Assembly (NCBI RefSeq): GCF_036416795.1
Contig: NZ_CP143867.1
Span: forward strand, 248,001-312,000
Source: Bacteroides sp. MSB163
GTDB taxonomy: Bacteria > Bacteroidota > Bacteroidia > Bacteroidales > Bacteroidaceae
Length of the DNA stretch: 64,000 nt
Direction: 5' to 3'
Below, piece by piece: positions 1 to 8,729 of the stretch (positions within the stretch are counted from its first letter, which is position 1; the number at the start of each line of letters is the position of its first letter). The position numbers and the translations under genes are program-made. The notes beneath the pieces are model-generated. The model saw only the letters and a program-made list of their open reading frames with translations. It did no database searches and was not told the origin of the DNA.

Positions 1-1466
1 TACACACACTTTCCGGTAAGGTAGTCGCTTTCGGCGGGCGCGTGCTTAGCAGTGCGACGAAGGGAGTCAAGGTTAAATATGTCAATTCTCCCGAATCGGA
101 AATCTATCATAAGAGTAATGAGTTGTATGGCATTTATTTTGCCAAACAGGCGATTGTGAAACAAGATCGCTGCTTCCTGGTGGAAGGATACACGGACGTT
201 ATTTCCATGCACCAGTCAGGTGTGGAGAATGTGGTTGCCTCTTCGGGAACGGCACTGACTCCAGGGCAAATCAAGCTCATTCACCGCTTCACCAATAACA
301 TTACGGTACTCTATGACGGTGACGTGGCAGGTATCAAGGCTTCTCTCCGTGGTATCGACATGCTGCTGGAAGAAGGAATGAATATCAAGGTTTGCTTACT
401 TCCCGACGGGGAAGATCCGGACTCCTTCGCCCGCAAGCACAACGCTACGGAGTTCCAGAAATTCATACAAGACAATGAAACAGACTTTATACGTTTCAAA
501 ACTAATCTTCTGTTGGAAGATGCTGGAAAAGATCCTATCAAACGTGCGGAGTTAATTGGTAATCTTGTACAAAGTATATCTATTATTCCGGAGGCGATTG
601 TCCGCGATGTATATATTAAAGAATGTAGCCAACTGCTTCGTATAGAAGACAAGCTACTGGTTTCGGAAGTTGCCAAACGACGCGAAACTCAGGCTGAAAA
701 GCAGGCGGAACAAAGAAACCGGGAAATAAGAAAGAATAATGCAGCCCGCGATGCTGCACAAGCACCGCTTCCCGACGGAATGCAAGCACCCTACCCTGAA
801 GACATGCCTCCTTATCCCATGGATGGAGAAATGCCTGACAGCGGTGCACCGCTTCCACCGGAAGCTGCCGAATACGTATCGTATATCCCACAAGAAGGAA
901 AAGAAGGACAGGAATTCTACAAATACGAGCGCCTTATCCTGCAAATGGTAGTACGCTACGGAGAGAAAGTATTGTGTAACGTTCCCGATGAGGAAGGAAA
1001 AGAAATTCCCATCACAGTAACGGAATACGTAGTCAATGACTTGAAAGAGGATGAATTAGCTTTCCATAACCCGCTGCACAGGCAGATGTTGACGGAAGCG
1101 GCAGAGCATATACATAATGAAGGATTCATCGCAGAACGGTATTTCCTGGCGCATCCCGATCCTATCATCAGCAAGCTAAGTACAGAGTTGATTGCCGACC
1201 GCTACCAACTGAGTAAATATCACTCCAAAGCCCAAAGATTAGTGACCGACGAGGAACGCCTATTCGAATTGGTGCCTACGCTCATGATTAATTTCAAGTT
1301 CGCCATCATCAGTGAAGAAATGAAACACATGATATATGCCTTACAAGACCCTGCCGTAGCCAATGATGAAGAACAATGCACCTCTATCATGAAACGCTAC
1401 TCAAAACTGCGTGAGATCAAAAGTATTATGGCTAAACGATTGGGAGACAGAGTTGTACTCGGTTAA
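1..1466 (+). CDS. dnaG: DNA primase DnaG, 3' part (5' end outside window)
   Basis: Makes RNA primers for replication with the DnaB helicase. The frame is open from base 3, so the zinc-binding N-terminus and part of the catalytic core lie upstream of the window. Visible are the end of the catalytic core (GRVLSSATKG), then the Toprim segment with VEGYTDVISMHQSG, ASSGTALT and the acidic LYDGDVAGIKAS metal-binding motif. A Pro/Glu-rich linker and a helical C-terminal domain follow, the latter expected to bind DnaB. A GTG at base 42 is internal and not a start. It converges on folE. Identity is secure. Confidence 0.95.
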   Translation, partial: HTLSGKVVAFGGRVLSSATKGVKVKYVNSPESEIYHKSNELYGIYFAKQAIVKQDRCFLVEGYTDVISMHQSGVENVVASSGTALTPGQIKLIHRFTNNITVLYDGDVAGIKASLRGIDMLLEEGMNIKVCLLPDGEDPDSFARKHNATEFQKFIQDNETDFIRFKTNLLLEDAGKDPIKRAELIGNLVQSISIIPEAIVRDVYIKECSQLLRIEDKLLVSEVAKRRETQAEKQAEQRNREIRKNNAARDAAQAPLPDGMQAPYPEDMPPYPMDGEMPDSGAPLPPEAAEYVSYIPQEGKEGQEFYKYERLILQMVVRYGEKVLCNVPDEEGKEIPITVTEYVVNDLKEDELAFHNPLHRQMLTEAAEHIHNEGFIAERYFLAHPDPIISKLSTELIADRYQLSKYHSKAQRLVTDEERLFELVPTLMINFKFAIISEEMKHMIYALQDPAVANDEEQCTSIMKRYSKLREIKSIMAKRLGDRVVLG

Positions 1467-1483
1467 ATCACCTTACTCCTAAT

Positions 1484-1593
1484 GATAACGATAGTTCCTC
1501 ATACAGAAACGACAGTTTCCCCTTGAGGGAACGCGCGTTTCCTTTAATGGGAACGACAATCCCCCTTCACGGGAACTTCAGTTTCCTTTCATG
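1484..1593. repeat. Array of five degenerate 22-bp units between dnaG and folE
   Basis: Five consecutive units start at 1484, 1506, 1528, 1550 and 1572, each exactly 22 bp. The core reads approximately GGAACGACAGTTTCC, an imperfect palindrome, followed by a CTTTCATG-like linker. Units differ at several positions, so the array is degenerate but strictly in register. It fills the convergent dnaG/folE junction, which has no ordinary hairpin plus U-tract. Similar 22-bp arrays with other arm sequences lie at 45229 and 55589. Function unknown; termination or protein binding is inference. Confidence 0.8.
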
Positions 1594-1611
1594 AAATAAG
1601 CTATGGGATTG

Positions 1612-2205
1612 TTATGTGAATGAATTCTGACGAATGAGGTTCATAAACTCTTCACGAGTCTTTGCCTGATTGAAAGCACCTGTAAAATCGGAAGTGGTCG
1701 TTATGGAATTCTGCTTTTCAACCCCACGCATCTGCATACACATGTGCTTGGCTTCCACAACCACCATTACGCCCAGGGGATTCAGTGTTTCCTGGATGCA
1801 TTCTTTAATCTGGAGCGTCATGCGTTCCTGCACCTGAAGGCGATGGGAAAAGATATCCACTACACGGGCAATCTTGCTCAGCCCTGTAATATAACCGTTG
1901 GGGATATAAGCCACGTGCGCTTTTCCGTAGAACGGAAGCATGTGGTGTTCGCAAAGTGAGAAAAAATCAATGTCTTTCACAATCACCATCTGACTGTATT
2001 CTTCCTTAAACTTGGCAGAGCGGAGCACTTCGTGCGGGTCCATGAAATAGCCTTTTGTCAAACTCAGCATAGCCTTTGCTACACGTTCGGGGGTTTTCAG
2101 TAGTCCTTCGCGTTCGGCATCTTCGCCCAATAAAGTTATAATACGCTGATAGTGTTCTTTCAGTTCATCCAGTGCAGGAGATACGATTTCTTCTTTTCCT
2201 AACAT
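1612..2205 (-). CDS. folE: GTP cyclohydrolase I
   Basis: Converts GTP to 7,8-dihydroneopterin triphosphate, the first step of folate and pterin synthesis, in the cytoplasm. The 197-residue protein has the family's usual length. It carries the zinc and active-site signature CEHHMLPFYGKAHVAYIP, the GLSKIARVVDIFSHRLQVQE stretch, and AKHMCMQMRGV with the second zinc cysteine. It is the last gene of a minus-strand group and lies 10 bp after the SPOR gene. Identity is secure. Confidence 0.96.
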   Translation of the reverse strand: MLGKEEIVSPALDELKEHYQRIITLLGEDAEREGLLKTPERVAKAMLSLTKGYFMDPHEVLRSAKFKEEYSQMVIVKDIDFFSLCEHHMLPFYGKAHVAYIPNGYITGLSKIARVVDIFSHRLQVQERMTLQIKECIQETLNPLGVMVVVEAKHMCMQMRGVEKQNSITTTSDFTGAFNQAKTREEFMNLIRQNSFT

Positions 2206-2215
2206 GAGTAAGTTT

Positions 2216-2671
2216 TTATAAGGGGATATTTATCTGCTCTTTCACAATAGAAACTTCTTTGAATACGCCTGTAGCACGCAACTGGCGCATCATGGCATCC
2301 GCTTCTTCAATACTGCGGAAGTCTCCTACACGGCACAGCCAACGGGGAGAGTTGAAAGAGGTATAAACAGAAAGTTCCGGGAAATATTCTTTGATTCGTG
2401 AGCCCACAGCGTGAGCTTCGTTCTTGGCTCTACTGGTATTGTTTCCGGCATACACCTGTACACGGAAACCCTGACTTTTAAGCACTCTGTTTTCCGTTCC
2501 GTTGGGAATATATTCCTGACCTATCAAGGCCTCAATGCGGGCATCCTGATGGATGGTTACCTTACCCTGTCCCGGCACATTGCGTTCCAAACTCTTCACA
2601 ATGTTATTCTGCGCCGAAACAAAAGCGGCGAAAGCAAAGCATGCAATTAAAAGTAAACCAAGCTTCTTCAT
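2216..2671 (-). CDS. SPOR-domain periplasmic protein
   Basis: A 151-residue protein with a cleavable signal peptide (hydrophobic run ending AAFVSAQ, residues 1-20) and a C-terminal SPOR domain from about residue 67 (GFRVQVYAGN to the end). SPOR domains bind denuded glycan strands of septal peptidoglycan, so a periplasmic role in cell-envelope division or remodelling is likely. It sits between tpiA and folE on the same strand; no functional link with those enzymes is evident. The domain assignment is solid but the exact role is unknown. Confidence 0.85.
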   Translation of the reverse strand: MKKLGLLLIACFAFAAFVSAQNNIVKSLERNVPGQGKVTIHQDARIEALIGQEYIPNGTENRVLKSQGFRVQVYAGNNTSRAKNEAHAVGSRIKEYFPELSVYTSFNSPRWLCRVGDFRSIEEADAMMRQLRATGVFKEVSIVKEQINIPL

Positions 2672-2717
2672 AATGAATAATATAATAATAGACGGTTGAT
2701 AATATGATTATAGAGAC

Positions 2718-2751
2718 TGATAACCGACAACCGGCACTTCACCGGTTATCA
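2718..2751 (-). terminator. Inverted repeat between tpiA and the SPOR gene
   Basis: TGATAACCG (2718-2726) pairs with CGGTTATCA (2743-2751) around a GC-rich loop. It lies 20-60 bp downstream of the tpiA stop on the minus strand. No clean U-tract follows, so it may act as a weak terminator or an mRNA-stabilising stem. Confidence 0.4.
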
Positions 2752-2773
2752 ATTATCAATCTTCCATTATCTA

Positions 2774-3529
2774 TTAATTAAAAGCATCAATGATACCCTT
2801 GAAGTCTGCCGCCTTCAGAGCTGCACCACCAATCAAGCCACCATCAACGTCAGGATTAGCGAACAATTCCTTAGCGTTAGACGGTTTAGCGCTACCACCG
2901 TAAAGGATAGAGCAGTTGTCAGCAACTTCCTTACCGTACTTGTCAGCAATTAATGAACGGATGAAAGCGTGGATTTCCTGAGCTTGGTCGGGAGTAGCAG
3001 TTTTACCTGTACCGATAGCCCAAACCGGTTCGTAAGCCAATACGATCTTAGAGAAATCTTCAGCAGACAGAGAGAATACGGAAGCCAACTGAGCGGCAAC
3101 TACTTCATTCTGCTTGTTAGCTTCGCGTTCTTCCAGCACTTCACCGATACAGAAGATCGGAGTCAGGCCGTTAGCCAAAGCCAATTTTACTTTTTCTTCC
3201 AGAATGGCAACTGTTTCGCCATAGTAAGCACGACGTTCTGAGTGACCCAAGATTACATATTTAGCGCCTGTAGAAGCAACCATAGCAGCTGAAACTTCAC
3301 CAGTGTAAGCACCTGATTCTTTGTCAGCACAGTTTTCAGCACCTACGCCAATCTTAGCGGGGTCTACCAACGGAGTAACCGATGCCAGGTGGATAAAAGG
3401 AGTACAGATGATTACATCACAGTTAGGCTTTTCGTTAGCCAATACTTCATTCAGTTCTTTTGCAAGAGCAATACCCTCCTGAAGGGTTTTGTTCATTTTC
3501 CAGTTTCCTGCAACAATGTTTTTTCTCAT
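2774..3529 (-). CDS. tpiA: Triosephosphate isomerase
   Basis: Interconverts dihydroxyacetone phosphate and glyceraldehyde 3-phosphate in glycolysis. The 251-residue TIM barrel has all catalytic landmarks: the lysine of GNWKMN (residues 8-13), the histidine of LGHSERR, the glutamate of AYEPVWAIGTG, and the phosphate-binding LYGGS and GLIGGAAL loops. It starts 54 bp after the DoxX gene and is probably co-transcribed with it. Identity is secure. Confidence 0.98.
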   Translation of the reverse strand: MRKNIVAGNWKMNKTLQEGIALAKELNEVLANEKPNCDVIICTPFIHLASVTPLVDPAKIGVGAENCADKESGAYTGEVSAAMVASTGAKYVILGHSERRAYYGETVAILEEKVKLALANGLTPIFCIGEVLEEREANKQNEVVAAQLASVFSLSAEDFSKIVLAYEPVWAIGTGKTATPDQAQEIHAFIRSLIADKYGKEVADNCSILYGGSAKPSNAKELFANPDVDGGLIGGAALKAADFKGIIDAFN

Positions 3530-3583
3530 TTTGTTTTTTATTTATTAAAAGGGTTAATGTATTTTTGATTTATAATTTGTGAT

Positions 3584-4930
3584 TTATGGCTGAGGAAGCT
3601 CTTGCTTATCACTCATCACTCCATTGCTAATCACTTTATTTTTCGCTCTCTTTCTTTCCCTGCGCTTCACAACCAGGATGTCCACGCCGATAACCATCAG
3701 CAACGGAATGATAAACCACAAAAGAACGTAACCAATCGTGCGCAAATCACTTTCTTGTTTCTGCTGACCGAGTTCCAGTTTATCCAGACTATCCGTCAAC
3801 ACGTATTCATCCGGCAAGCTGTTATCACTCCACTTATTCAGAATTACGCCATCCTTTATCAGCATCAGTCCGGGATTGGAACGGATAATAGTCTTCAAAG
3901 TGATGTCGTCCGTCTGGCAGAAAGGATATTCAGCACCGGTCTTGTCACGCCACAATTCTATTTGTTCCTCCGGCGAAGAAGTCAGGGCATAAAAGCCGTA
4001 ACCATGCTCCACACTATAATCATAGATCTCGTTAATAAGATCTATATCGCTATCGTCAGCTTTTTCAATACGATGAGCTACCAACAGGAATGTATATCCC
4101 TTATCGGATAAAATGCTATCGGTCAGATCCTCTCCGGTTTCCAGACTTACAATAGAGAAGTCGTGAATCGGAGGCTCGTATCCTTTTTCCTTCAACACCG
4201 TACGTGTTTCAACAAACGTCCATGTGCTATCCGGGTAATTATCCAGTGTAAATTCCTGCTTTTTTCCGTCTTTCTCCAGAATGAACTTGCTCTCAAACAC
4301 ACTGGGTTTTGCTCCTTCGGGTATTTCCATGCCTTCTTTGATATTCTTTCCGATCTTGTAAGGACGGAAATCCAGAATAGGCAGATTGTCCAGGCAATAG
4401 AACGAAAGCACAAACACGAAAAAGAACGTATACATGGAAATCATCCATGCCATTTTTGCCGTAATAAAGGGGATAATTTGTTTTCCACCTTTGAAGACAG
4501 ATACGGCTGCAATAAACAATACTACATTCTTGCCAAACGTTTCCCAGTTTGTCAACACCCATGCATCACCGAAACAACCGCAATCGGACACCGGATTCAC
4601 TAACGCCAGATACAGTGTCAGCGGTGTCATCACGATCATCAGCATCAGTGCCAGAGTTGTAGCAAACCTCCGCCGTATACCAAAGAACAGGAAAACTCCC
4701 ACTGAAAATTCCAACGCTGACAATACGATGGCAAACAGTAACTGCAAATATGTAGGAAACCATGCAGCCATTCCAAAAGCCGTCAGATAATCCTGAATCT
4801 TATAAAAAGAACCTAACGGATCGACTGCCTTCACAAAGCCGGAAAAGATGAATACCACCGCCAGTAAAAAGCGGCAAACATTCACCCAGCTCTTCCACAT
4901 TATATGTTTCTGCTTAGTCTCCAAATTCAA
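3584..4930 (-). CDS. DoxX-like membrane protein of the BT_3928 family
   Basis: A 448-residue membrane protein. The N-terminal half has about four transmembrane helices of DoxX/MauE type, including FIFSGFVKAVDPLGS and a paired-cysteine DCGCFGDAW loop that suggests a redox partner role. A hydrophilic, probably extracytoplasmic domain (residues about 200-410) follows, then a last helix near 415-435 and a basic tail. The family is conserved in Bacteroidales next to tpiA and DUF1599. Its first 17 bp overlap the end of DUF1599, indicating translational coupling. Biochemical function is unknown; an electron carrier or thiol-redox role is inference from the DoxX relation. Confidence 0.8.
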   Translation of the reverse strand: MNLETKQKHIMWKSWVNVCRFLLAVVFIFSGFVKAVDPLGSFYKIQDYLTAFGMAAWFPTYLQLLFAIVLSALEFSVGVFLFFGIRRRFATTLALMLMIVMTPLTLYLALVNPVSDCGCFGDAWVLTNWETFGKNVVLFIAAVSVFKGGKQIIPFITAKMAWMISMYTFFFVFVLSFYCLDNLPILDFRPYKIGKNIKEGMEIPEGAKPSVFESKFILEKDGKKQEFTLDNYPDSTWTFVETRTVLKEKGYEPPIHDFSIVSLETGEDLTDSILSDKGYTFLLVAHRIEKADDSDIDLINEIYDYSVEHGYGFYALTSSPEEQIELWRDKTGAEYPFCQTDDITLKTIIRSNPGLMLIKDGVILNKWSDNSLPDEYVLTDSLDKLELGQQKQESDLRTIGYVLLWFIIPLLMVIGVDILVVKRRERKRAKNKVISNGVMSDKQELPQP

Positions 4931-5456
4931 TCTTAATCAAACCGAATACGGAATAATTAATCATGTCCATATAATTAGCATCCACTCCTTCCGAAACCAA
5001 AGTCTGTCCTGACAGGCTTTCAATCTGTTTCGTACGGTAGATTTTCATCAATATCAGATCAGTGTATGAACTGACACACATGCTGCGCCATGCCTCATCG
5101 TAATCATGATTCTTAGCAAGCATCAGCTCCAATGAAGTTTTAGCATATTTGTCATACAATGCCATTGCCTCTTCATTCGTGATATCGGCTGATTCCGCAT
5201 ATCCCAGCTCCAGCTGTATCAATCCGATAATACCATAGTTGACTATCGCAATGAACTCGGAACGTATTCCTTCGTCCACCAACGTCACTCCTTTGGTTTC
5301 AATACTCCTGATACGATTAGCTTTAATGAATATCTGATCAGTCACGGAAGCCGGACGGAGAATACGCCATGCCGGACCGTAATCATGTAGTTTCTTGGAG
5401 AACAAATCACGACAGATGGCAATGACATGTTCAAATTGTTGTTTGGTATCTTTCAT
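4914..5456 (-). CDS. DUF1599 protein with two tandem repeats
   Basis: A 180-residue protein made of two copies of one domain. Copy one has KKLHDYGPAWRILR with TDQIFIKANRIRSIE; copy two has KNHDYDEAWRSMCV with TDLILMKIYRTKQIE. Each ends in a NYG/NYS-[IV]FGLI-[QK][LI]E stretch. The HDY..AW pair resembles the acidic helices of the MazG-like/nucleotide-modification superfamily, but no reaction is known. The start is taken at 5456 (MKDTKQQ) because the upstream ATG at 5477 lies on the predicted -7 promoter element. First gene of the group running to folE. Confidence 0.8.
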   Translation of the reverse strand: MKDTKQQFEHVIAICRDLFSKKLHDYGPAWRILRPASVTDQIFIKANRIRSIETKGVTLVDEGIRSEFIAIVNYGIIGLIQLELGYAESADITNEEAMALYDKYAKTSLELMLAKNHDYDEAWRSMCVSSYTDLILMKIYRTKQIESLSGQTLVSEGVDANYMDMINYSVFGLIKIEFGD

Positions 5457-5474
5457 TTCCTTACAAATTGGTTG

Positions 5475-5482
5475 CAAAGGTA
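5475..5482 (-). promoter_or_regulatory. Bacteroides -7 element for the DUF1599 operon
   Basis: Read on the minus strand this is TACCTTTG, an exact match to the Bacteroides TAnnTTTG -7 element. It lies 19 bp before the chosen DUF1599 start. A T-rich tract is upstream, but there is no clear TTTG -33 box. Confidence 0.6.
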
Positions 5483-5506
5483 GAAATAATTAAAGAAAAA
5501 AGAAAA

Positions 5507-5538
5507 GAGGGCACTCTAAATTATATTAAAGTGCCCTC
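5507..5538 (-). terminator. Rho-independent terminator after the M23 peptidase gene
   Basis: GAGGGCACT (5507-5515) pairs perfectly with AGTGCCCTC (5530-5538). On the minus strand the stem is followed by a run of U with a few C. It lies 24 bp beyond the stop of the M23 gene and just upstream of the next promoter. Confidence 0.85.
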
Positions 5539-5561
5539 TTCTTTATGGGTTTATTGATATC

Positions 5562-6431
5562 TTACGAACAACGTAATACCTGTCCCGGACGTAAGATTGT
5601 TTTCCGTGTAATGCGATTCAACTGACAGAGCTTGTCAATAGATACTCCCTGACGGGATGCAATCTTAGACAATGTATCGCCACTCTTCACTTTATAGAAC
5701 AAACCTTCACCGGAAGCCATGCTGCGAGCAGTTCCTTTTGAAGTCTTGGTCTTAGTGAAAGTATAATGATCAGCAACAACGTCTTGCTTTTCAAAGTCGA
5801 ACATTAAAGCGGGGTCGATAGGAATTCCCAGGAAACGGGTTTCAAAGTGAAGATGCGAACCGGTAGAACGTCCGGTATTGCCACCTAAAGCGATAGGCTC
5901 TCCGGCTTTAACCAATTGATTAATTTCTACGATCTGTTTGGATAAGTGTCCGTAAACAGTTTCCAGTCCATTGTCATGACGAATAACGATATACTTACCA
6001 TAGCCACGGCGTCCCTGATTCTTTACTACGCGTACTTTACCATCAAAAGCAGCTCGAATCGTATCACCGATGAATACTTTAACATCCAAGCCATAGTGCA
6101 TTCTGCGTCTTCTGGGGCGATAACCGAATACATCGGTAATCTTCGTATGCGTTGTAGGCATACAGAACCCTGTCAGGTCCACTTTATAGCTTTCAGGAAC
6201 GATAGCATCGCCATAAGCTTGTACATACTCATTATTCCAAGTCGGATATAGACTTAGACCTGGATAAGCAGATTGTTCAGCACGTATCTGTTTCTGTAAA
6301 GCCAACGAGTCAACGCTCTTTAGTTTCCTGTCGATGGGGGCTTGTCGGGCAATCAAATCCTGAGAAAAAGAATTCAGGCTGACCATTGCCGTCGCAGCTA
6401 TTAGGATCGTTTTAATGCAATTGAAATTCAT
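5562..6431 (-). CDS. M23-family metallopeptidase with C-terminal LysM
   Basis: An exported peptidoglycan hydrolase or hydrolase-like protein of 289 residues. It has a signal peptide (to about residue 24), then an M23/LytM domain (about 95-200) with the zinc-site motifs MHYGLDVKV and GSHLHFETRFLG, and YGKYIVIRHDNGLETVYGH between them. A LysM domain closes the protein (YKVKSGDTLSKIAS to the end) for glycan binding. In other bacteria such proteins split cross-links or activate amidases at division. It is a single transcription unit with its own promoter and a strong terminator. The histidines needed for activity are present. Confidence 0.92.
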   Translation of the reverse strand: MNFNCIKTILIAATAMVSLNSFSQDLIARQAPIDRKLKSVDSLALQKQIRAEQSAYPGLSLYPTWNNEYVQAYGDAIVPESYKVDLTGFCMPTTHTKITDVFGYRPRRRRMHYGLDVKVFIGDTIRAAFDGKVRVVKNQGRRGYGKYIVIRHDNGLETVYGHLSKQIVEINQLVKAGEPIALGGNTGRSTGSHLHFETRFLGIPIDPALMFDFEKQDVVADHYTFTKTKTSKGTARSMASGEGLFYKVKSGDTLSKIASRQGVSIDKLCQLNRITRKTILRPGQVLRCS

Positions 6432-6462
6432 TCCGTTTCGTCATTCTTTTAAAAAATTCTCC

Positions 6463-6470
6463 CAAAGGTA
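6463..6470 (-). promoter_or_regulatory. -7 element for the M23 gene
   Basis: On the minus strand this reads TACCTTTG, a perfect TAnnTTTG match, 31 bp before the ATG. No clear -33 TTTG was found. Confidence 0.55.
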
Positions 6471-6632
6471 GTATTTCTTCTCTAAATGAAAAGGCTGTTC
6501 TTAACTATTTTTTCGGTAAGGGACTAAAAGATACATATTAAAACATTCCCTAACTCCCTGTATATCGGAAAGTTAAGAGCTAACATGTTTTACAACATAA
6601 AAATGCAAATAAAGTGTATGTTTAACCGTTAT

Positions 6633-8729
6633 TCAACTAATGGAAGCCCAATTAACGTTAGTTTTCCGAAGTGCCTTTAGCTGACGCCACAGGATTTCAT
6701 TCTCCGGACGAATACCAGTAGGATCAGCATCCACCACTTCTTCAGCAACATTGCGCACATATTGCAGCAGTTGTCCGTCGCGCGCTATATCGGCAATTTT
6801 CAGGTCGAAGGCAATACCGCTTTGCTGTGTGCCTTCCAAATCACCGGGACCTCGTAGCTTCAGATCGGCTTCAGCTATTTCAAAGCCGTCATTTGTCCGC
6901 ACCATAATTTCCAGGCGCTTGCGGGTTTCCTCTACCAACTTGTATCCGGTCACTAAAATACAATAAGACTGTTCTGCTCCACGACCTACACGACCACGCA
7001 ACTGATGGAGCTGTGACAAACCGAAGCGCTCTGCATTCTCAATAATCATCACGGAAGCATTCGGCACATTTACGCCCACCTCAATCACTGTAGTCGCTAC
7101 CATTATCTGTGCTTCGCCCGAAACAAAAAGCTGCATTTGCGCATCCTTCTCAGCCGCTTTCATCTTGCCATGCACTTTGCAGACTTTACAATCCGGAAAT
7201 TCCTCACAAATATGGAGGTAGCCTTCTTCCAGGTTCTTCAAGTCTATTTTCTCACTTTCCTTAATCAAAGGATATACAATATACACCTGTCTGCCCTCTG
7301 CAATCTGTCTATGAACGGATTGGTACAAGCTTACACGGTGCGCATCATATTTATGAATGGTCACAATAGGTTTACGTCCCGGCGGCAGTTCATCAATAAC
7401 GGAGACATCAAGATCACCATATAATGTCATGGCCAGCGTACGTGGAATAGGGGTAGCTGTCATGACTAACACATGGGGTGGCTGTGCATTCTTAGTCCAT
7501 AAACGTGCGCGCTGTGCCACACCGAAACGGTGTTGTTCATCTATCACGACCAGCCCCAGTGAAGAGAAATTCACGGTATCTTCTATCACGGCATGCGTAC
7601 CGATCAGTATTCGTACATCTCCTGTTAACAGACCGGTGAGAATGGCTTCCCGCTTTTTTCCTTTCACAGAACCGGTCAGCAATTCCACGCGTATATCCAT
7701 TCCGTACAATAACTCACGGATTGTTTCAAAATGCTGGTTAGCCAAAATCTCGGTAGGCGCCATCATACAAGCTTGGTAACCGTTATCCAACGCTATCAGC
7801 ATACTCATCAGTGCCACCAGCGTTTTTCCACTACCTACATCCCCCTGCAACAGACGGTTCATTTGCTTACCGCTGCCCACATCCCGTCGTATTTCTTTCA
7901 GTACACGCTTCTGGGCACCTGTCAGTTCGAAAGGCAGATTCTTGGCATAGAAAGTATTGAATATCTCTCCTACCGTTTCAAATACATATCCACGGTATTT
8001 CCGTTGCCTGTCTTTGGCATAGCGGAGAATATTCAACTGCACATAGAAAAGTTCTTCAAATTTCAAGCGATATTGCGCTTTACGAAGCAATTCCGGATTT
8101 GCCGGAAAATGAATATTCATCAAGGCTTCCGTCAGCGGCATCAAATGATGTTCTGCCAGTATAGCGGGAGAAAGCGTCTCGGGCAACGGTTCGCGGAGTT
8201 GCTGCACTACGGCGCTCATCATCTTCTCAATTGCATGAGAATTGAGGGAACTCCGCTTCATTTTCTCCGTTGTATTATAATAAGGTTGCAATCCCATGGT
8301 CGAGAGCTTCAGTTCCGAAGCATTATCGATATCCGGATGAGCAATATTAATCCGTCCGTTGAAGACGCTGGGTTTACCAAATACAATATATTCCTGATGT
8401 ACCTTATACTTACCGACGAGAAATTTAATTCCCTGAAACCAGACTAAGTCCACAATCCCCGTACCATCCGAAAAATGGGCAATCAGACGGCGCTGCCTAC
8501 CTTCTCCAATCGTCTCAAAGCCCAGGATTTCACCTTTCAGCTGGATATAAGGCATCGTACCGTCTATCTCATGGATATAATAGACACGGCTACGGTCTAC
8601 ATATTTATAGGGGAAATAATACAATAAGTCGTGAAGGGAATAGATATTCAATTCCTTATTGAGTACTGAGGCACGTTGCGGCCCTACACCCGACAGGTAT
8701 TTTATGTCACGAGAAGCTAAATCAAACAT
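6633..8729 (-). CDS. recG: ATP-dependent DNA helicase RecG
   Basis: Remodels stalled forks and Holliday junctions. The 698-residue protein has an N-terminal wedge/OB region (residues about 1-250), then the helicase core with Walker A GDVGSGKT, a DEAH-type box DEQHRFG, motif III TATPIPRT, and the C-terminal RecA lobe with TTVIEVGVNVPNA and QLRGRVGRG. The length is normal. It is the last gene of the pdxJ-to-recG run and overlaps the end of ispD by 13 bp. Identity is secure. Confidence 0.97.
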   Translation of the reverse strand: MFDLASRDIKYLSGVGPQRASVLNKELNIYSLHDLLYYFPYKYVDRSRVYYIHEIDGTMPYIQLKGEILGFETIGEGRQRRLIAHFSDGTGIVDLVWFQGIKFLVGKYKVHQEYIVFGKPSVFNGRINIAHPDIDNASELKLSTMGLQPYYNTTEKMKRSSLNSHAIEKMMSAVVQQLREPLPETLSPAILAEHHLMPLTEALMNIHFPANPELLRKAQYRLKFEELFYVQLNILRYAKDRQRKYRGYVFETVGEIFNTFYAKNLPFELTGAQKRVLKEIRRDVGSGKQMNRLLQGDVGSGKTLVALMSMLIALDNGYQACMMAPTEILANQHFETIRELLYGMDIRVELLTGSVKGKKREAILTGLLTGDVRILIGTHAVIEDTVNFSSLGLVVIDEQHRFGVAQRARLWTKNAQPPHVLVMTATPIPRTLAMTLYGDLDVSVIDELPPGRKPIVTIHKYDAHRVSLYQSVHRQIAEGRQVYIVYPLIKESEKIDLKNLEEGYLHICEEFPDCKVCKVHGKMKAAEKDAQMQLFVSGEAQIMVATTVIEVGVNVPNASVMIIENAERFGLSQLHQLRGRVGRGAEQSYCILVTGYKLVEETRKRLEIMVRTNDGFEIAEADLKLRGPGDLEGTQQSGIAFDLKIADIARDGQLLQYVRNVAEEVVDADPTGIRPENEILWRQLKALRKTNVNWASIS

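Noticed and set aside
1484..1593. 22-bp arrays as CRISPR
   Set aside because: Units are contiguous, degenerate and without spacers; no cas genes are present.
7731..8447. 238-codon plus-strand open frame inside recG
   Set aside because: It is antisense to a fully conserved gene and its translation shows no domain; the same holds for other long antisense frames, for example 3602-4111 and 10111-10737.
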